Assembly: GCA_016124455.1 (NCBI GenBank)
Contig: WGNQ01000017.1
Location: forward strand, 41,031-105,030
Source: Sideroxydans sp.
GTDB taxonomy: Bacteria > Pseudomonadota > Gammaproteobacteria > Burkholderiales > Gallionellaceae
Direction of reading: 5' to 3'
Length of the DNA stretch: 64,000 bases
A model generated the notes under the pieces. The model was not told the DNA's origin and did not search any database. It saw only the letters and a program-made list of their open reading frames with translations. Shown here piece by piece: positions 50,401 to 58,012 of this stretch; the stretch's first letter is position 1, and each line of letters starts with the position of its first letter. The position numbers were made by a program, and so were the translations under genes.

Positions 50401-51018
50401 GAAATACAGCAGCAGCGCGGCGTAGGAAACAAGGTTGCTGCGGTGAAAGGCTTCCGGCTGCCACAGATGCAGCGGCACGGTCACGGTGCCCGCCGATTGC
50501 ACCCGCAGGTAGAGCGTTTGCGAGCCGCTCAGCAGGTGTACCGGGAAGACGAAATTACGGTGATAGACCGGGCGCGCATCGAACGGCAGCAGGTCGCCGG
50601 CGTCGACTTGCCGCCAGCCGCCATCGGCACCGGCATAGAACGAGACATGGTCGAGCGAGGGAAAGCCGACTTCCAGCAGCATGTCCTGCGGCGCAGGCGC
50701 GTTGACGGCCAGGCGCAGCCAGTAGGCTGAAGCCGAATAGCCGAAGTTGATTTCGTCTCCCTGCGCTGCCGCGGCGGCCGGCATGGCCGGATGGAACGCG
50801 TTGCTGTGGGCCGCATCCGAGACTTCCTCGATAGTCAGCTGGCCGCTTTTATCTTCCAGCACATCGGTATGGCCGGCCAGGCTGTAGGACGGGATGGACG
50901 GGTTGATGGGCAGTGCCGGGGCGGCGTGGGCGGGGATGGCGAGCAGCAGCGCGCATATGCCCAGGATGTTCAGGCTGCGTGCAGCAACTCGGCAAAAGGC
51001 AGGGCATGTCGTCGTCAT
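47482..51018 (-). CDS. DISM-7TM sensor with PAS, GAF, GGDEF and EAL domains
   Basis: 1178 residues. Order: signal peptide (1-32), periplasmic 7TMR-DISM-type extracellular domain (~35-185), seven membrane helices (~195-400), coiled coil (~405-450), PAS (~452-565), GAF (~580-730), GGDEF (~740-900) and EAL (~915-1170). The cyclase signature reads SGDEF (821-825) with Ser for the first Gly, and an inhibitory I-site R812-D-S-D815 lies five residues before it. The phosphodiesterase signature KAEAL (E949-A-L951), NKS (1008-1010), DDFGTGYSS (1069-1077) and EGVET (1126-1130) look complete. It therefore may make and/or break c-di-GMP in response to an extracellular ligand and a cytoplasmic signal. Transcribed alone or with ubiA following on the opposite side of a 23-bp gap. 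Confidence 0.93.
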   Translation of the reverse strand: MTTTCPAFCRVAARSLNILGICALLLAIPAHAAPALPINPSIPSYSLAGHTDVLEDKSGQLTIEEVSDAAHSNAFHPAMPAAAAAQGDEINFGYSASAYWLRLAVNAPAPQDMLLEVGFPSLDHVSFYAGADGGWRQVDAGDLLPFDARPVYHRNFVFPVHLLSGSQTLYLRVQSAGTVTVPLHLWQPEAFHRSNLVSYAALLLYFGMLLALLLYNLLLYFSLRDRNYLIYVCFVGSLAVALLALSGLGNQFVWPEWTAWGNVALPIGFASAGLFGTVFTRGFLHTRQGAPRHDRILLVLGVLFGFTILVCLTLPYRWAAISVSLLGALTPIVVVSSGIICLRQKQPGAFYFLLAWTLLMLGVSLMAARNMGWVPSNLLTLYGIQIGSALEMLLLSFALADRIHVLRREKEQAQANALAASQLAERELEDRVAERTEALSQANAQLRQSGLQLELLATNASDIIARLDADKRYLYVSAACRTILGYAPEELLGHSCEEFLHPDELNTSRNAYRQIADGAESATIRIHVRHHDGHYLWLESRLRALRDEAGNPTETIAVIRDISDRKRGEQRERIHNIALEKLAQGAPLYEVLETIVHGVEQERPGILCSILLLDQQGEHLLTGAAPSLPAFYNQAIHGARIGAGVGSCGNAAYTGSRTIVEDIQNHPYWAPFRELAARAELAACWSEPIRSSSGEILGTFAIYQQQPGGPSDADIDMIQTTCNLASIAIERKRTDELMWAHANYDPLTKLPNRRLFRDRLQQELKKSQRAELALALFFIDLDLFKEVNDTLGHDIGDMLLAEVASRIRGAVRDSDTVARISGDEFTVVLPELAETSRAEHVAQDILQTLAQPFQIEKEHIYISASIGITLYPADTSEIEELLKNADQAMYAAKKRGRNCFSYFTSQMQETVQHRMRLIKDMREALAGNQFQLYFQPIVQQGSGQIVKAEALIRWFHPERGLISPAQFIPLAEEVGLINDIGSWVFKEATRWMRRWHEQQLSCTQISINKSPAQFTEDSSQRWVDHLHEIGLPAACIAVEITEGLLLDERPDVAANLLQFRDAGIQVAIDDFGTGYSSLSYLKKFHIDYLKIDQSFVRDLASDPNDLALSEAIIVMAHKLGLKVVAEGVETVEQRDILAAAECDYLQGYLYARPMPAEEFDAMLTNEKYLAERTAGRRR

Positions 51019-51041
51019 GGCTAATGGGCGACTCTAGCAAA

Positions 51042-51908
51042 TTAGTGTTGCAATAAATAGTTCAGCACTATCCCGCAGAATACTGCAGCACCAAACCAGT
51101 TGTTGTGCAAAAAGGCCTTGAAGCAGGCTTCGCGCTGGCGTTGCCGGATCAGCGTGTAGTGGTAGCCGGCAATGCCGGCTGCCGCCAGCAAACCGCCGTA
51201 ATAGGCCGGCCCCAGCTGCAGCGCACTGCCCGCAACCGCGAGTATGCCCAGCGCGGCAGCATAGCAGATCATCACGGCCGGCACGTCGTATTTGCCGAAC
51301 AGCAGGGCTGCAGAATGAATGCCGAGATGGATGTCATCGTCGCGGTCGACCATCGCATATTCGGTATCGTAGGCGATGCACCAGAAGATATTCGCCAGCA
51401 GCAGCAGCCATGCCGCGGCCGGCACTGCGTTGAGCTGTGCGGCGAATGCCATGGGGATGCCGAAACCGAAGGCGATGCCGAGATAGGCTTGCGGGATGGC
51501 GAAGAAGCGCTTGGTGAACGGGTAGCTGGCGGCGAGGAATACCGCGGGAATCGACAGCAGCAGGGTCAGCGTATTGAGCGGCAGGATCAGCAGCAGGGCA
51601 AGCAGTGCCAGTGCCGCCGCCAGCCACACCGCTTCACGCGGCGCCAGCTTGCCGCTGGTGATGGGGCGGTCGCAGGTGCGCTTCACATGCTTGTCGAAGT
51701 CGTGGTCGGCGTAGTCGTTGATGGCGCAGCCGGCGGCACGCATCAACGCCGTACCGAGCACGAAAATCGCGATGATGTGCCAGGCCGGATGGCCGTTGCC
51801 GGCAATCCACACGCCCCACAAGGTCGGCCACAGCAGCAGCAGGATGCCGATCGGGCGGTGCATCCGCGTCAGCTGCCAGTAGAGTTGCAGGCGCGTGGCA
51901 AGTTTCAT
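51042..51908 (-). CDS. ubiA: 4-hydroxybenzoate polyprenyltransferase
   Basis: Membrane prenyltransferase that attaches the polyprenyl chain to 4-hydroxybenzoate in ubiquinone synthesis. 288 residues and about nine membrane helices. The two aspartate-rich motifs are NDYADHDFD (near residue 68) and [13 protein letters not shown] (near 190). ATG 51908 overlaps the ubiC stop by 4 bp, so the substrate-producing and substrate-using enzymes are translationally coupled. Confidence 0.96.
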   Translation of the reverse strand: MKLATRLQLYWQLTRMHRPIGILLLLWPTLWGVWIAGNGHPAWHIIAIFVLGTALMRAAGCAINDYADHDFDKHVKRTCDRPITSGKLAPREAVWLAAALALLALLLILPLNTLTLLLSIPAVFLAASYPFTKRFFAIPQAYLGIAFGFGIPMAFAAQLNAVPAAAWLLLLANIFWCIAYDTEYAMVDRDDDIHLGIHSAALLFGKYDVPAVMICYAAALGILAVAGSALQLGPAYYGGLLAAAGIAGYHYTLIRQRQREACFKAFLHNNWFGAAVFCGIVLNYLLQH

Positions 51909-52450
51909 CTGGGCAACTCCAGGATGTCCGGCAGGAAGGCTTCGGTCACCAGCAGCGGCGCACCGTGCAGCGTGAACAGCGAGCGCCGCGCCCACAATGC
52001 GGGGAGCGCGGAGCCGAGTGCGCGGGCGGCATGCCGGTGCAGGGCGTGGCTGGGCCGGAGTATGCGGTAGTGCAGCGGCTCGCGCCGGACCAGCGGATGG
52101 GTGAACAGCAGGCTGCCGAGCGAGCGGTCGCCGAGGTGTTGCAATGCCTGCCAGGCACCGCGCAGGTGGTGGGCGGCGACCACGCTGTGTGCAAACACCA
52201 CCGGCCGCCGGTCGGCGAGCAGCAGCACTTCCCGCGTGTAAATCCGTTGCCGGGCCGGGACGCCGAGCAGCGCGGTTTCATCATGCGCTGCCGTCGCCGG
52301 CCCGTCATGGATATTGCGCACGCGGAACTCGCGGCAGCGTTGCTGGATGCGCCGGGTCAGCGAACCATGATCGTGCAGCCACGGCAGCAGCGCCGCACCG
52401 CAGCCTATGCTCGAGCCATTCCAGAATCGGTCATGCATGGAGGAAGTCAT
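51905..52450 (-). CDS. ubiC: Chorismate lyase
   Basis: Splits chorismate into pyruvate and 4-hydroxybenzoate, the substrate of UbiA. About 181 residues. Assignment rests on [10 protein letters not shown] near residue 40, [40 protein letters not shown] and the C-terminal [20 protein letters not shown], together with the ubiA overlap. The start could be ATG 52450 or ATG 52438; both overlap or abut the recG stop. Confidence 0.9.
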   Translation of the reverse strand: MTSSMHDRFWNGSSIGCGAALLPWLHDHGSLTRRIQQRCREFRVRNIHDGPATAAHDETALLGVPARQRIYTREVLLLADRRPVVFAHSVVAAHHLRGAWQALQHLGDRSLGSLLFTHPLVRREPLHYRILRPSHALHRHAARALGSALPALWARRSLFTLHGAPLLVTEAFLPDILELPR

Positions 52451-54464
52451 GTTTGTTGGCCATCCAGCGTTGCAGGTGCGCCTGCGCGACCTGCGGCAAA
52501 TCGCGCAGCAGTTCGTCGGCAATGGCGCGTGCGCTGTCGAGCAAGACGGCATCCGCGCTGACGTCGGCAAAGCGCAGCATCGGCACGCCGCTCTGCCGCG
52601 CGCCGAGCAATTCGCCGGGGCCGCGCAGCTGCAGGTCCTGCTGGGCAATCTCGAAACCGTCGCTGTTCTCGAACACGATCTTCAGCCTGGCGCGCGCGAG
52701 TTCCGACAGCGGCTGCTGGAACAGCAGCACGCACATGCTTTCGGCGGCGCCGCGGCCCACCCGTCCGCGCAGCTGGTGCAGTTGCGCCAGCCCCATGCGC
52801 TCGGCATGGTCGATGACCATCAGGCTGGCGTTGGGCACGTCGACGCCGACCTCGATCACCGTGGTGGCAACCAGCAACTGCACCTCGCCGGCCTTGAACG
52901 CCGCCATCATCGCGGCTTTCTCGGCAGGCGGCAATTTGCCGTGCACCAGCCCGACCCTGAGTTCGGGGAAGGCGTTGCTCAGTTGCTGGTGGGTGTCGAT
53001 CGCGGTCTGCAGTTGCAGCGCTTCCGATTCGTCGATCAGCGGGCATACCCAGTAGGCCTGCCGTCCTGCCATGCAGGCATGGCGTACCCGCTCGAAGACT
53101 TCCTCGCGGCGTGCATCGCTGACGAGCTTGGTGACGACGGGCGTGCGCCCCGGCGGCAGTTCGTCGATTACCGAAACATCGAGGTCGGCGTAATAGCTCA
53201 TCGCCAGCGTGCGCGGGATGGGGGTGGCACTCATCATCAGCTGGTGCGGTTCGCTGCCTTTGCCGCGCAGCGCCAGGCGTTGCTGTACGCCGAACTTGTG
53301 CTGCTCATCGACAATGACCAGCCCCAGGTTCCTGAATTCCACCTGCTGCTGGAACAGGGCGTGGGTGCCGATGGCCAGCGGCGTTTCGCCCTGCGCGATG
53401 CGCTCGGCGGCGGCCTGCTTGTCTTTCTTCTTCAGGCTGCCGGACAGCCATGCCGGCGCGATATCCAGCGGTGCGAGCCAGTCGCGCAGTTTCAGGTAAT
53501 GCTGTTCGGCGAGGATTTCGGTGGGCGACATCAGCGCAACCTGGTAGCCGTTTTCGATGGCCTGCAATGCGGCGAGCGCGGCGACCACGGTCTTGCCGCT
53601 GCCGACATCGCCCTGCAGCAGGCGCTGCATCGGGTGTGTCTGTTCGAGGTCGCGGCTGATTTCATGCAGTACTTTCTGCTGCGCGGCGGTCAGCGCAAAC
53701 GGCAACGTCTGCAGCAGTTGCCGGGTGAGCGAATTGCGGGCGGGCAATTGTGGCGCATTGCGGCTGCGGCGCTTGCGGTAATGCACGCGCATCGACAGTT
53801 GCTGTGCCAGCAATTCGTCGAACTTGATGCGCAACCAGGCGGGATGCGCGCGTTCGGCCAGCACGTTTTCATCGGTATGCGGCGGCGGGTTGTGCAGCAA
53901 TTGCACGCTGTCGGCGAACGGCGGCAGCCGCAGCCGGGCGAGCAGATCCGGCGGCAGGGTGTCGGGCAGTTCCAGTTCGTGCAGTGCGGCCTGGATGTGT
54001 TTGCTGAGCGTGGTTTGCGGCAACCCGGCAGTGGTCGGGTATACCGGCGTCAATGCCTGCTTGAGCGGTGCATCTGCGCCCGCTGCGCGGCACTTGGGGT
54101 GCACCATCTCCATGCCGAAGTAGCCGATGCGCGGCTCGCCCAGCGCGCGGATGCGCTTGCCCACGGCCAGTTGCTTCTGCTGGCTGGGATAGAAATTCAG
54201 GTAGCGCAAATGCAGCACGCCGCTGTCGTCCTGCAGCTGGCACAGCAGGGTGCGGCGTGGGCGGTAGGTCACTTCGCTGTGGATGATCTCGCCTTCCACC
54301 TGGGCGCTCACTCCGGGCACGAGCCCGGCGATATGCTGCAACTGTGTTTCGTCCTCGTAACGCAGCGGCAGGTGCAGCACCAGGTCGAAGCGGTCGCGGA
54401 TGCCGAGCTTGGCCAGTTTGCCCAGCGTGGCCTGTGGAATACTGGCAGGAAGCGGGTAGGACAC
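52431..54464 (-). CDS. recG: ATP-dependent DNA helicase RecG
   Basis: Double-strand branch-migration helicase that reverses stalled forks. 677 residues. N-terminal wedge/OB domain (YRPRRTLLCQLQDDSGVLHLRYLNFYPSQ), then superfamily 2 motifs: RLLQGDVGSGKTVVA (Walker A, near residue 285), DEQHKFGVQQR (DEQH box), MSATPIPRTLA, TTVIEVGVDVPNA and QLRGRVGRG. Length is about that of E. coli RecG (693). GTG start at 54464, 11 bp after ridA. Confidence 0.97.
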   Translation of the reverse strand: MSYPLPASIPQATLGKLAKLGIRDRFDLVLHLPLRYEDETQLQHIAGLVPGVSAQVEGEIIHSEVTYRPRRTLLCQLQDDSGVLHLRYLNFYPSQQKQLAVGKRIRALGEPRIGYFGMEMVHPKCRAAGADAPLKQALTPVYPTTAGLPQTTLSKHIQAALHELELPDTLPPDLLARLRLPPFADSVQLLHNPPPHTDENVLAERAHPAWLRIKFDELLAQQLSMRVHYRKRRSRNAPQLPARNSLTRQLLQTLPFALTAAQQKVLHEISRDLEQTHPMQRLLQGDVGSGKTVVAALAALQAIENGYQVALMSPTEILAEQHYLKLRDWLAPLDIAPAWLSGSLKKKDKQAAAERIAQGETPLAIGTHALFQQQVEFRNLGLVIVDEQHKFGVQQRLALRGKGSEPHQLMMSATPIPRTLAMSYYADLDVSVIDELPPGRTPVVTKLVSDARREEVFERVRHACMAGRQAYWVCPLIDESEALQLQTAIDTHQQLSNAFPELRVGLVHGKLPPAEKAAMMAAFKAGEVQLLVATTVIEVGVDVPNASLMVIDHAERMGLAQLHQLRGRVGRGAAESMCVLLFQQPLSELARARLKIVFENSDGFEIAQQDLQLRGPGELLGARQSGVPMLRFADVSADAVLLDSARAIADELLRDLPQVAQAHLQRWMANKHDFLHA

Positions 54465-54475
54465 AGTGCCGGGAG

Positions 54476-54862
54476 CTAGTCCTGGAGAACCATTACGCCA
54501 TCGGCCTCGACCATCGCATCGCGCGGCAGCGCGGCCACGCCTACCGCCGCTCGTGCCGGATAGGGCTTGTGGAAGTAAGTCGCCATGATCTCGTTCACCT
54601 TGGCGAAATGCGACAGGTCAGTGAGGTAAATGTTGATCTTCACCACATCGTCCATGCTGCCGCCTGCGGCGGTGGCGACGGCGCGCAGGTTGCGAAATAC
54701 GCGGTGTATCTGTGCCTCGGTGCCTTCCGCCATCTGCATGGTGATCGGGTCGAGGCCGATCTGGCCGGAAAGATAAACGGTGTTGTCCACGCGCACGGCC
54801 TGCGAATAAGTACCGATTGCGGCGGGGGCGTCGGGTGTCTGAATGATTAGCTTGTTTGCCAT
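54476..54862 (-). CDS. ridA: 2-iminobutanoate/2-iminopropanoate deaminase RidA
   Basis: Hydrolyses reactive enamine/imine products of PLP enzymes such as IlvA, also encoded in this window. 128 residues from ATG 54862. Family signatures: [51 protein letters not shown], and the catalytic arginine in [19 protein letters not shown]. Upstream in-frame sequence extends to 54919 without similarity. First gene of the leftward ridA-recG-ubiC-ubiA run; divergent from the 68-aa gene. Confidence 0.96.
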   Translation of the reverse strand: MANKLIIQTPDAPAAIGTYSQAVRVDNTVYLSGQIGLDPITMQMAEGTEAQIHRVFRNLRAVATAAGGSMDDVVKINIYLTDLSHFAKVNEIMATYFHKPYPARAAVGVAALPRDAMVEADGVMVLQD

Positions 54863-54985
54863 GGCGGTCACCTGTCCGTTGAATTGGCGGATTTTACAAC
54901 GAGCGGCGGCAGGCTGCATGGCGGATATGCAACGGGGCGGCAGGGTAAATATGCCGGGGCAGCTAAATTTTCCGGGGAATCACCC

Positions 54986-55000
54986 GATAACACTGTTATC
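54986..55000. promoter_or_regulatory. Perfect 15-bp palindrome, candidate operator
   Basis: GATAACACTGTTATC: 7-bp arms GATAACA/TGTTATC around a single C. It lies 29 bp before the ATG of the 68-aa gene and 123 bp before ridA, where a repressor would block transcription of the former. No U-run follows, so it is not a terminator. No matching regulator was recognised. Confidence 0.45.
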
Positions 55001-55029
55001 TGCCCACACAATCGAGCGCCGTTATCAAC

Positions 55030-55236
55030 ATGAGAAACCCGGCCCGCCTTTACCTTTTTGCGTTCCACTCCATGGCATTGTTTACCAGCTTTGCAGGTGT
55101 GCTGGTGGTCGGCCTGGCGCTGATCCTGCCGGATGCGGGCTGGGACAAGGTGGGGCGCGGCGCGGTGCTGTTCCTGGTGTTCCGCATCATCGCCAAATTT
55201 GCCGATAAGGCGCTGCAGGAATCAGGCGGGATTTAA
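55030..55236 (+). CDS. Small membrane protein, unknown function
   Basis: 68 residues. A hydrophobic helix at about 8-33 (LFAFHSMALFTSFAGVLVVGLALIL) and a weaker amphipathic second helix (VGRGAVLFLVFRIIAKFADKAL). I do not recognise a family. ATG 55030 lacks a clear ribosome site. It sits behind a perfect palindrome and converges with the antiporter gene, overlapping by 4 bp. Confidence 0.55.
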   Translation: MRNPARLYLFAFHSMALFTSFAGVLVVGLALILPDAGWDKVGRGAVLFLVFRIIAKFADKALQESGGI

Positions 55237-56477
55237 TCGGGCTCGCCGGCGGCGGGTTGCTGCGGTCGGCTGTTGCGCCCGTAGAACCACTTGAGCAGGA
55301 ACGGCGGTGACATGGTGGTGAGCGCGATGACGATGAGCAGGGCGGCATACAGCTCTTCCGGCAGGATGCCTTCGGTGAAACCGAGTTGCGCGAAGATCAG
55401 GCCGACTTCGCCGCGCGGGACCATGGCCAGCCCAATCGCAATCTGGTTGTGACGCGGTTCGTTGATGAAGAAACCCGCTGCGAATTTCCCGGCGAAAGCG
55501 ACGACCAGCAACGATCCCGCCAGCCACCAGATGAATGCCGACCCCCAGTTCACCGCGCTCAGGTTGAGCGAAACGCCGACCATCACGAAGAACAGCGGCG
55601 AGAAAGTGTGGATCAGCGGGCGCATCTGCTGTTCCAGGCGGTGCGCCAGTTGCGGGCTGGGGTCGAAGCTGAGCGTGCGGCGGCCGTGCATCGGCAGCTT
55701 GAAGCCGAAATGCTGGCTGAACGCCAGGCCTGCCGCAAAGCCGCCCATGATTTCCGGCGCACCTACCGCATGGGCCAGCCAGGAAAACAGCAGGATCAGC
55801 GACAAGGCCATGGTCAGCAACAGGCCGGGCGCGGCGGCGCGCCGGTCGAGGTAGTCGATCACGATGGCTGCAAGTTTGGCGACGATGGGCGCCAGCACCA
55901 TGAACAGCACGATATACAGGCTGACTTCGCCGAGCCCCTGCAGCGAGACTTTCTGCTCCACCGCAAACTGGTACAGGAAGGCCAGCGCCAGCACGCCGAG
56001 AATGTCGTCCAGCACGGCTGCGCCGATGACGATCTGCGCTTCGTCGGACTGGCGTTTCCCGAGGTCGTTGAGTACGCGCACCGTGATGCCGATGCTGGTC
56101 GCCGTGAGGGTGCCGCCGATGAACAGCGCGGTGAGCTGGGAGAACTTGAACCACCATGCGCTGATCGCATAACCCAGTACGAACGGCAGGACGAAGCCGA
56201 CTGCCGCAACGATGTAGGGCTTGCGGCCGGAGCGCGCCAGGCGGCCAAGATTGGTATCCATGCCGACTTCGAACAGCAGCAGGATGATGCCGATCTCGGC
56301 CAGCAGCTTCATGGTGGAGTCGGGCGACACCCAGCCCAGCAACGACGGGCCGATGATCAGGCCGGCGAGCAGTTCGCCGATTACCGCGGGAACGCCGAAG
56401 CGTGCCACCGTTTCCGACAACAGTCGCGCTGCAATCAGGATGATTGCGAGGAAGAGGAAGAGTTGGTGCAGTTCCAT
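55233..56477 (-). CDS. CPA2-family cation:proton antiporter (KefB/Na+:H+ exchanger type)
   Basis: 414 residues, about twelve or thirteen membrane helices. Typical CPA2 features: GVPAVIGELLAGLIIGPSLLGW near residue 30, LLFEVGMDTNLGRL, the ion-binding segment IGAAVLDDILGVLALA with the Asp pair (near 155), and MVPRGEVGLIFAQLGF near 355. There is no C-terminal TrkA-N (RCK) domain, unlike KefB/KefC, so it is not glutathione-gated in that way. Ion unknown. ATG 56477; converges with the 68-aa gene. Confidence 0.92.
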   Translation of the reverse strand: MELHQLFLFLAIILIAARLLSETVARFGVPAVIGELLAGLIIGPSLLGWVSPDSTMKLLAEIGIILLLFEVGMDTNLGRLARSGRKPYIVAAVGFVLPFVLGYAISAWWFKFSQLTALFIGGTLTATSIGITVRVLNDLGKRQSDEAQIVIGAAVLDDILGVLALAFLYQFAVEQKVSLQGLGEVSLYIVLFMVLAPIVAKLAAIVIDYLDRRAAAPGLLLTMALSLILLFSWLAHAVGAPEIMGGFAAGLAFSQHFGFKLPMHGRRTLSFDPSPQLAHRLEQQMRPLIHTFSPLFFVMVGVSLNLSAVNWGSAFIWWLAGSLLVVAFAGKFAAGFFINEPRHNQIAIGLAMVPRGEVGLIFAQLGFTEGILPEELYAALLIVIALTTMSPPFLLKWFYGRNSRPQQPAAGEPD

Positions 56478-56584
56478 AATTTGAACGGACAGTGTACCGC
56501 GTGCCGGCGGGGTGTGGTACGTGCGATCACGAATATCAGCGTATGATGATAAACTTTTAATCAGTCATTGCGACAGGAGTTGTC

Positions 56585-57025
56585 ATGAAAATATTGAACA
56601 AGCATGCCCTGGCATCATTTGTATTGCTGGCGGCTGCCGGATTATTGGCGCCGGCAGTTGCGGCAGCCGGCGAGCCGCAACTGGACCAGGCTGTGCAGCA
56701 GGGAAAAGATCTTTTCTCGCACGCCACCTTTGGCGGTAACGGCAAGGTCTGCGAATCCTGCCACCTGGCCGGCGGCACCAAACCGGGCCAGCTGCCAAAC
56801 GGCAAGGCCATTCCCAGCCTCAACAATGCGGCAGCGATTTTCCCCCGCTTCAATCCCAAAGCCAACAAGGTGGTCACGCTCGGAGAGCAGGTCAGGAATT
56901 GTGTCGCCAAGGCACTGCAGGGTAATCCGCCGGAATATGGCAGCGCAGAGCTCAATGCGATCGTCAGCTACCTTACCTTCCTTGCCCAGGGCAAGCCGGT
57001 GGATATGGGCGGCAAGCCGCAATGA
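56585..57025 (+). CDS. Periplasmic monohaem c-type cytochrome
   Basis: 146 residues with a signal peptide (1-28, ends AVAAAGE). One haem site C56-E-S-C59-H60 in a block ATFGGNGKVCESCHLAGG resembling the SHC/DHC and SoxX-like cytochromes. A Met near the C-terminus (PVDMGG) could be the sixth ligand. A free cysteine occurs in VRNC, near residue 103. GACAGGAG precedes the ATG; alone in its transcription unit, divergent from the antiporter. Redox partner unknown. Confidence 0.9.
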   Translation: MKILNKHALASFVLLAAAGLLAPAVAAAGEPQLDQAVQQGKDLFSHATFGGNGKVCESCHLAGGTKPGQLPNGKAIPSLNNAAAIFPRFNPKANKVVTLGEQVRNCVAKALQGNPPEYGSAELNAIVSYLTFLAQGKPVDMGGKPQ

Positions 57026-57080
57026 TCAGGCTTGCGCATTGCGCGCAGGTTTGAGGCATGGCAATCAGGTGAGCGGCGGA

Positions 57081-57156
<76 letters not shown>

Positions 57157-57186
57157 GCGCTGGATAAAATCCTAAACGCAAACCGC

Positions 57187-57897
57187 CTATTTGGAAAGTG
57201 GCAGCCCGGCCGCTCTGTAGAACGCATCAAGATCGCTCAGGTCGTCGAATACCGCAGCAGCCCCGGTGAAGTCCTGGTTGCTGGTGTAGTTGTTGACGGT
57301 GATGTAGGTCTTGATGCCGGCGGCGAGGCTGGCGCGCAGGCCGTTGTTGGTGTCTTCCAGCGCAATGCACTCCTGCGGCGCCAGCCCGGTCTGTTGCAGC
57401 ACCCAATTGTAGATGTCGGGCGCGGGCTTTTTCAGCGGCACGATATCGCCGCAGCCGACGCTGGCGAAATAGCTTTCCCAGTCCTTGCCCAGCCCGACCG
57501 ATAGCAGTGCGTCGACGTTTTCCGGCGAAGTGGTGGTGGCGATGGCGAGCAGCAAGCCTGCTGCGCGGGCATCATTGATGAATTGCCTGATGCCGGGACG
57601 CAGCGGAATGTGTCCATCGGCGAGCATGGCGGTGTAGTGCGACGTCTTCACCTGGTGCAGGTGCTTGACGAATTCATCGAAATTTTCCGGTTTCTGGTAG
57701 TCGCTGAGGAAATCGCTGACGAAATACTTGATGCGCTCCTTGCCGCCGGTCACTTTCAGCAGCTTGTCGTACAGCGCCACGTCCCAGTTCCAGTCCAGCC
57801 CGTTTTCGGCGAAGGTCTTGTTGAATGCGATGCGGTGTGCGTCCTCGGTATCGGCCAGTGTGCCGTCGACGTCGAATATGATGGCTTTGATAGTCAT
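57187..57897 (-). CDS. HAD-superfamily phosphatase, CbbY-like
   Basis: 236 residues. Motif I DVDGTLADTEDAH (nucleophile Asp near residue 9), a helical cap with VTGGKERIKYF, motif II IATTTSPEN, Lys in LKKPAPDIYNWVL (motif III) and DTNNGLRASLAAG (motif IV). The cap resembles CbbY/CbbZ, which act on sugar bisphosphates or phosphoglycolate; members sit in Calvin-cycle operons in autotrophs, but no cbb genes are in the window, so the substrate is open. Translation start ATG 57897. Confidence 0.85.
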   Translation of the reverse strand: MTIKAIIFDVDGTLADTEDAHRIAFNKTFAENGLDWNWDVALYDKLLKVTGGKERIKYFVSDFLSDYQKPENFDEFVKHLHQVKTSHYTAMLADGHIPLRPGIRQFINDARAAGLLLAIATTTSPENVDALLSVGLGKDWESYFASVGCGDIVPLKKPAPDIYNWVLQQTGLAPQECIALEDTNNGLRASLAAGIKTYITVNNYTSNQDFTGAAAVFDDLSDLDAFYRAAGLPLSK

Positions 57898-58012
57898 GGT
57901 TGGTTCTGGTTAAGTTAAAGTGAAAAAATTCTGGTCGGCATGGGCGCAGTTTGTCATACGGTAATGCTCGCTGCGCTGGAGGTGCCGGCCGGCTTGCCGC
58001 AGTCGCTGTGGA

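Noticed and set aside
47938..50730. A 930-codon open frame on the plus strand
   Set aside because: It is wholly antisense to the DISM-GGDEF-EAL gene, is rich in Gln/Arg/His/Gly as expected for GC-rich antisense frames, and shows no domain or ribosome site.
52407..54479. A 690-codon open frame on the plus strand
   Set aside because: Antisense shadow of recG with the same biased composition.
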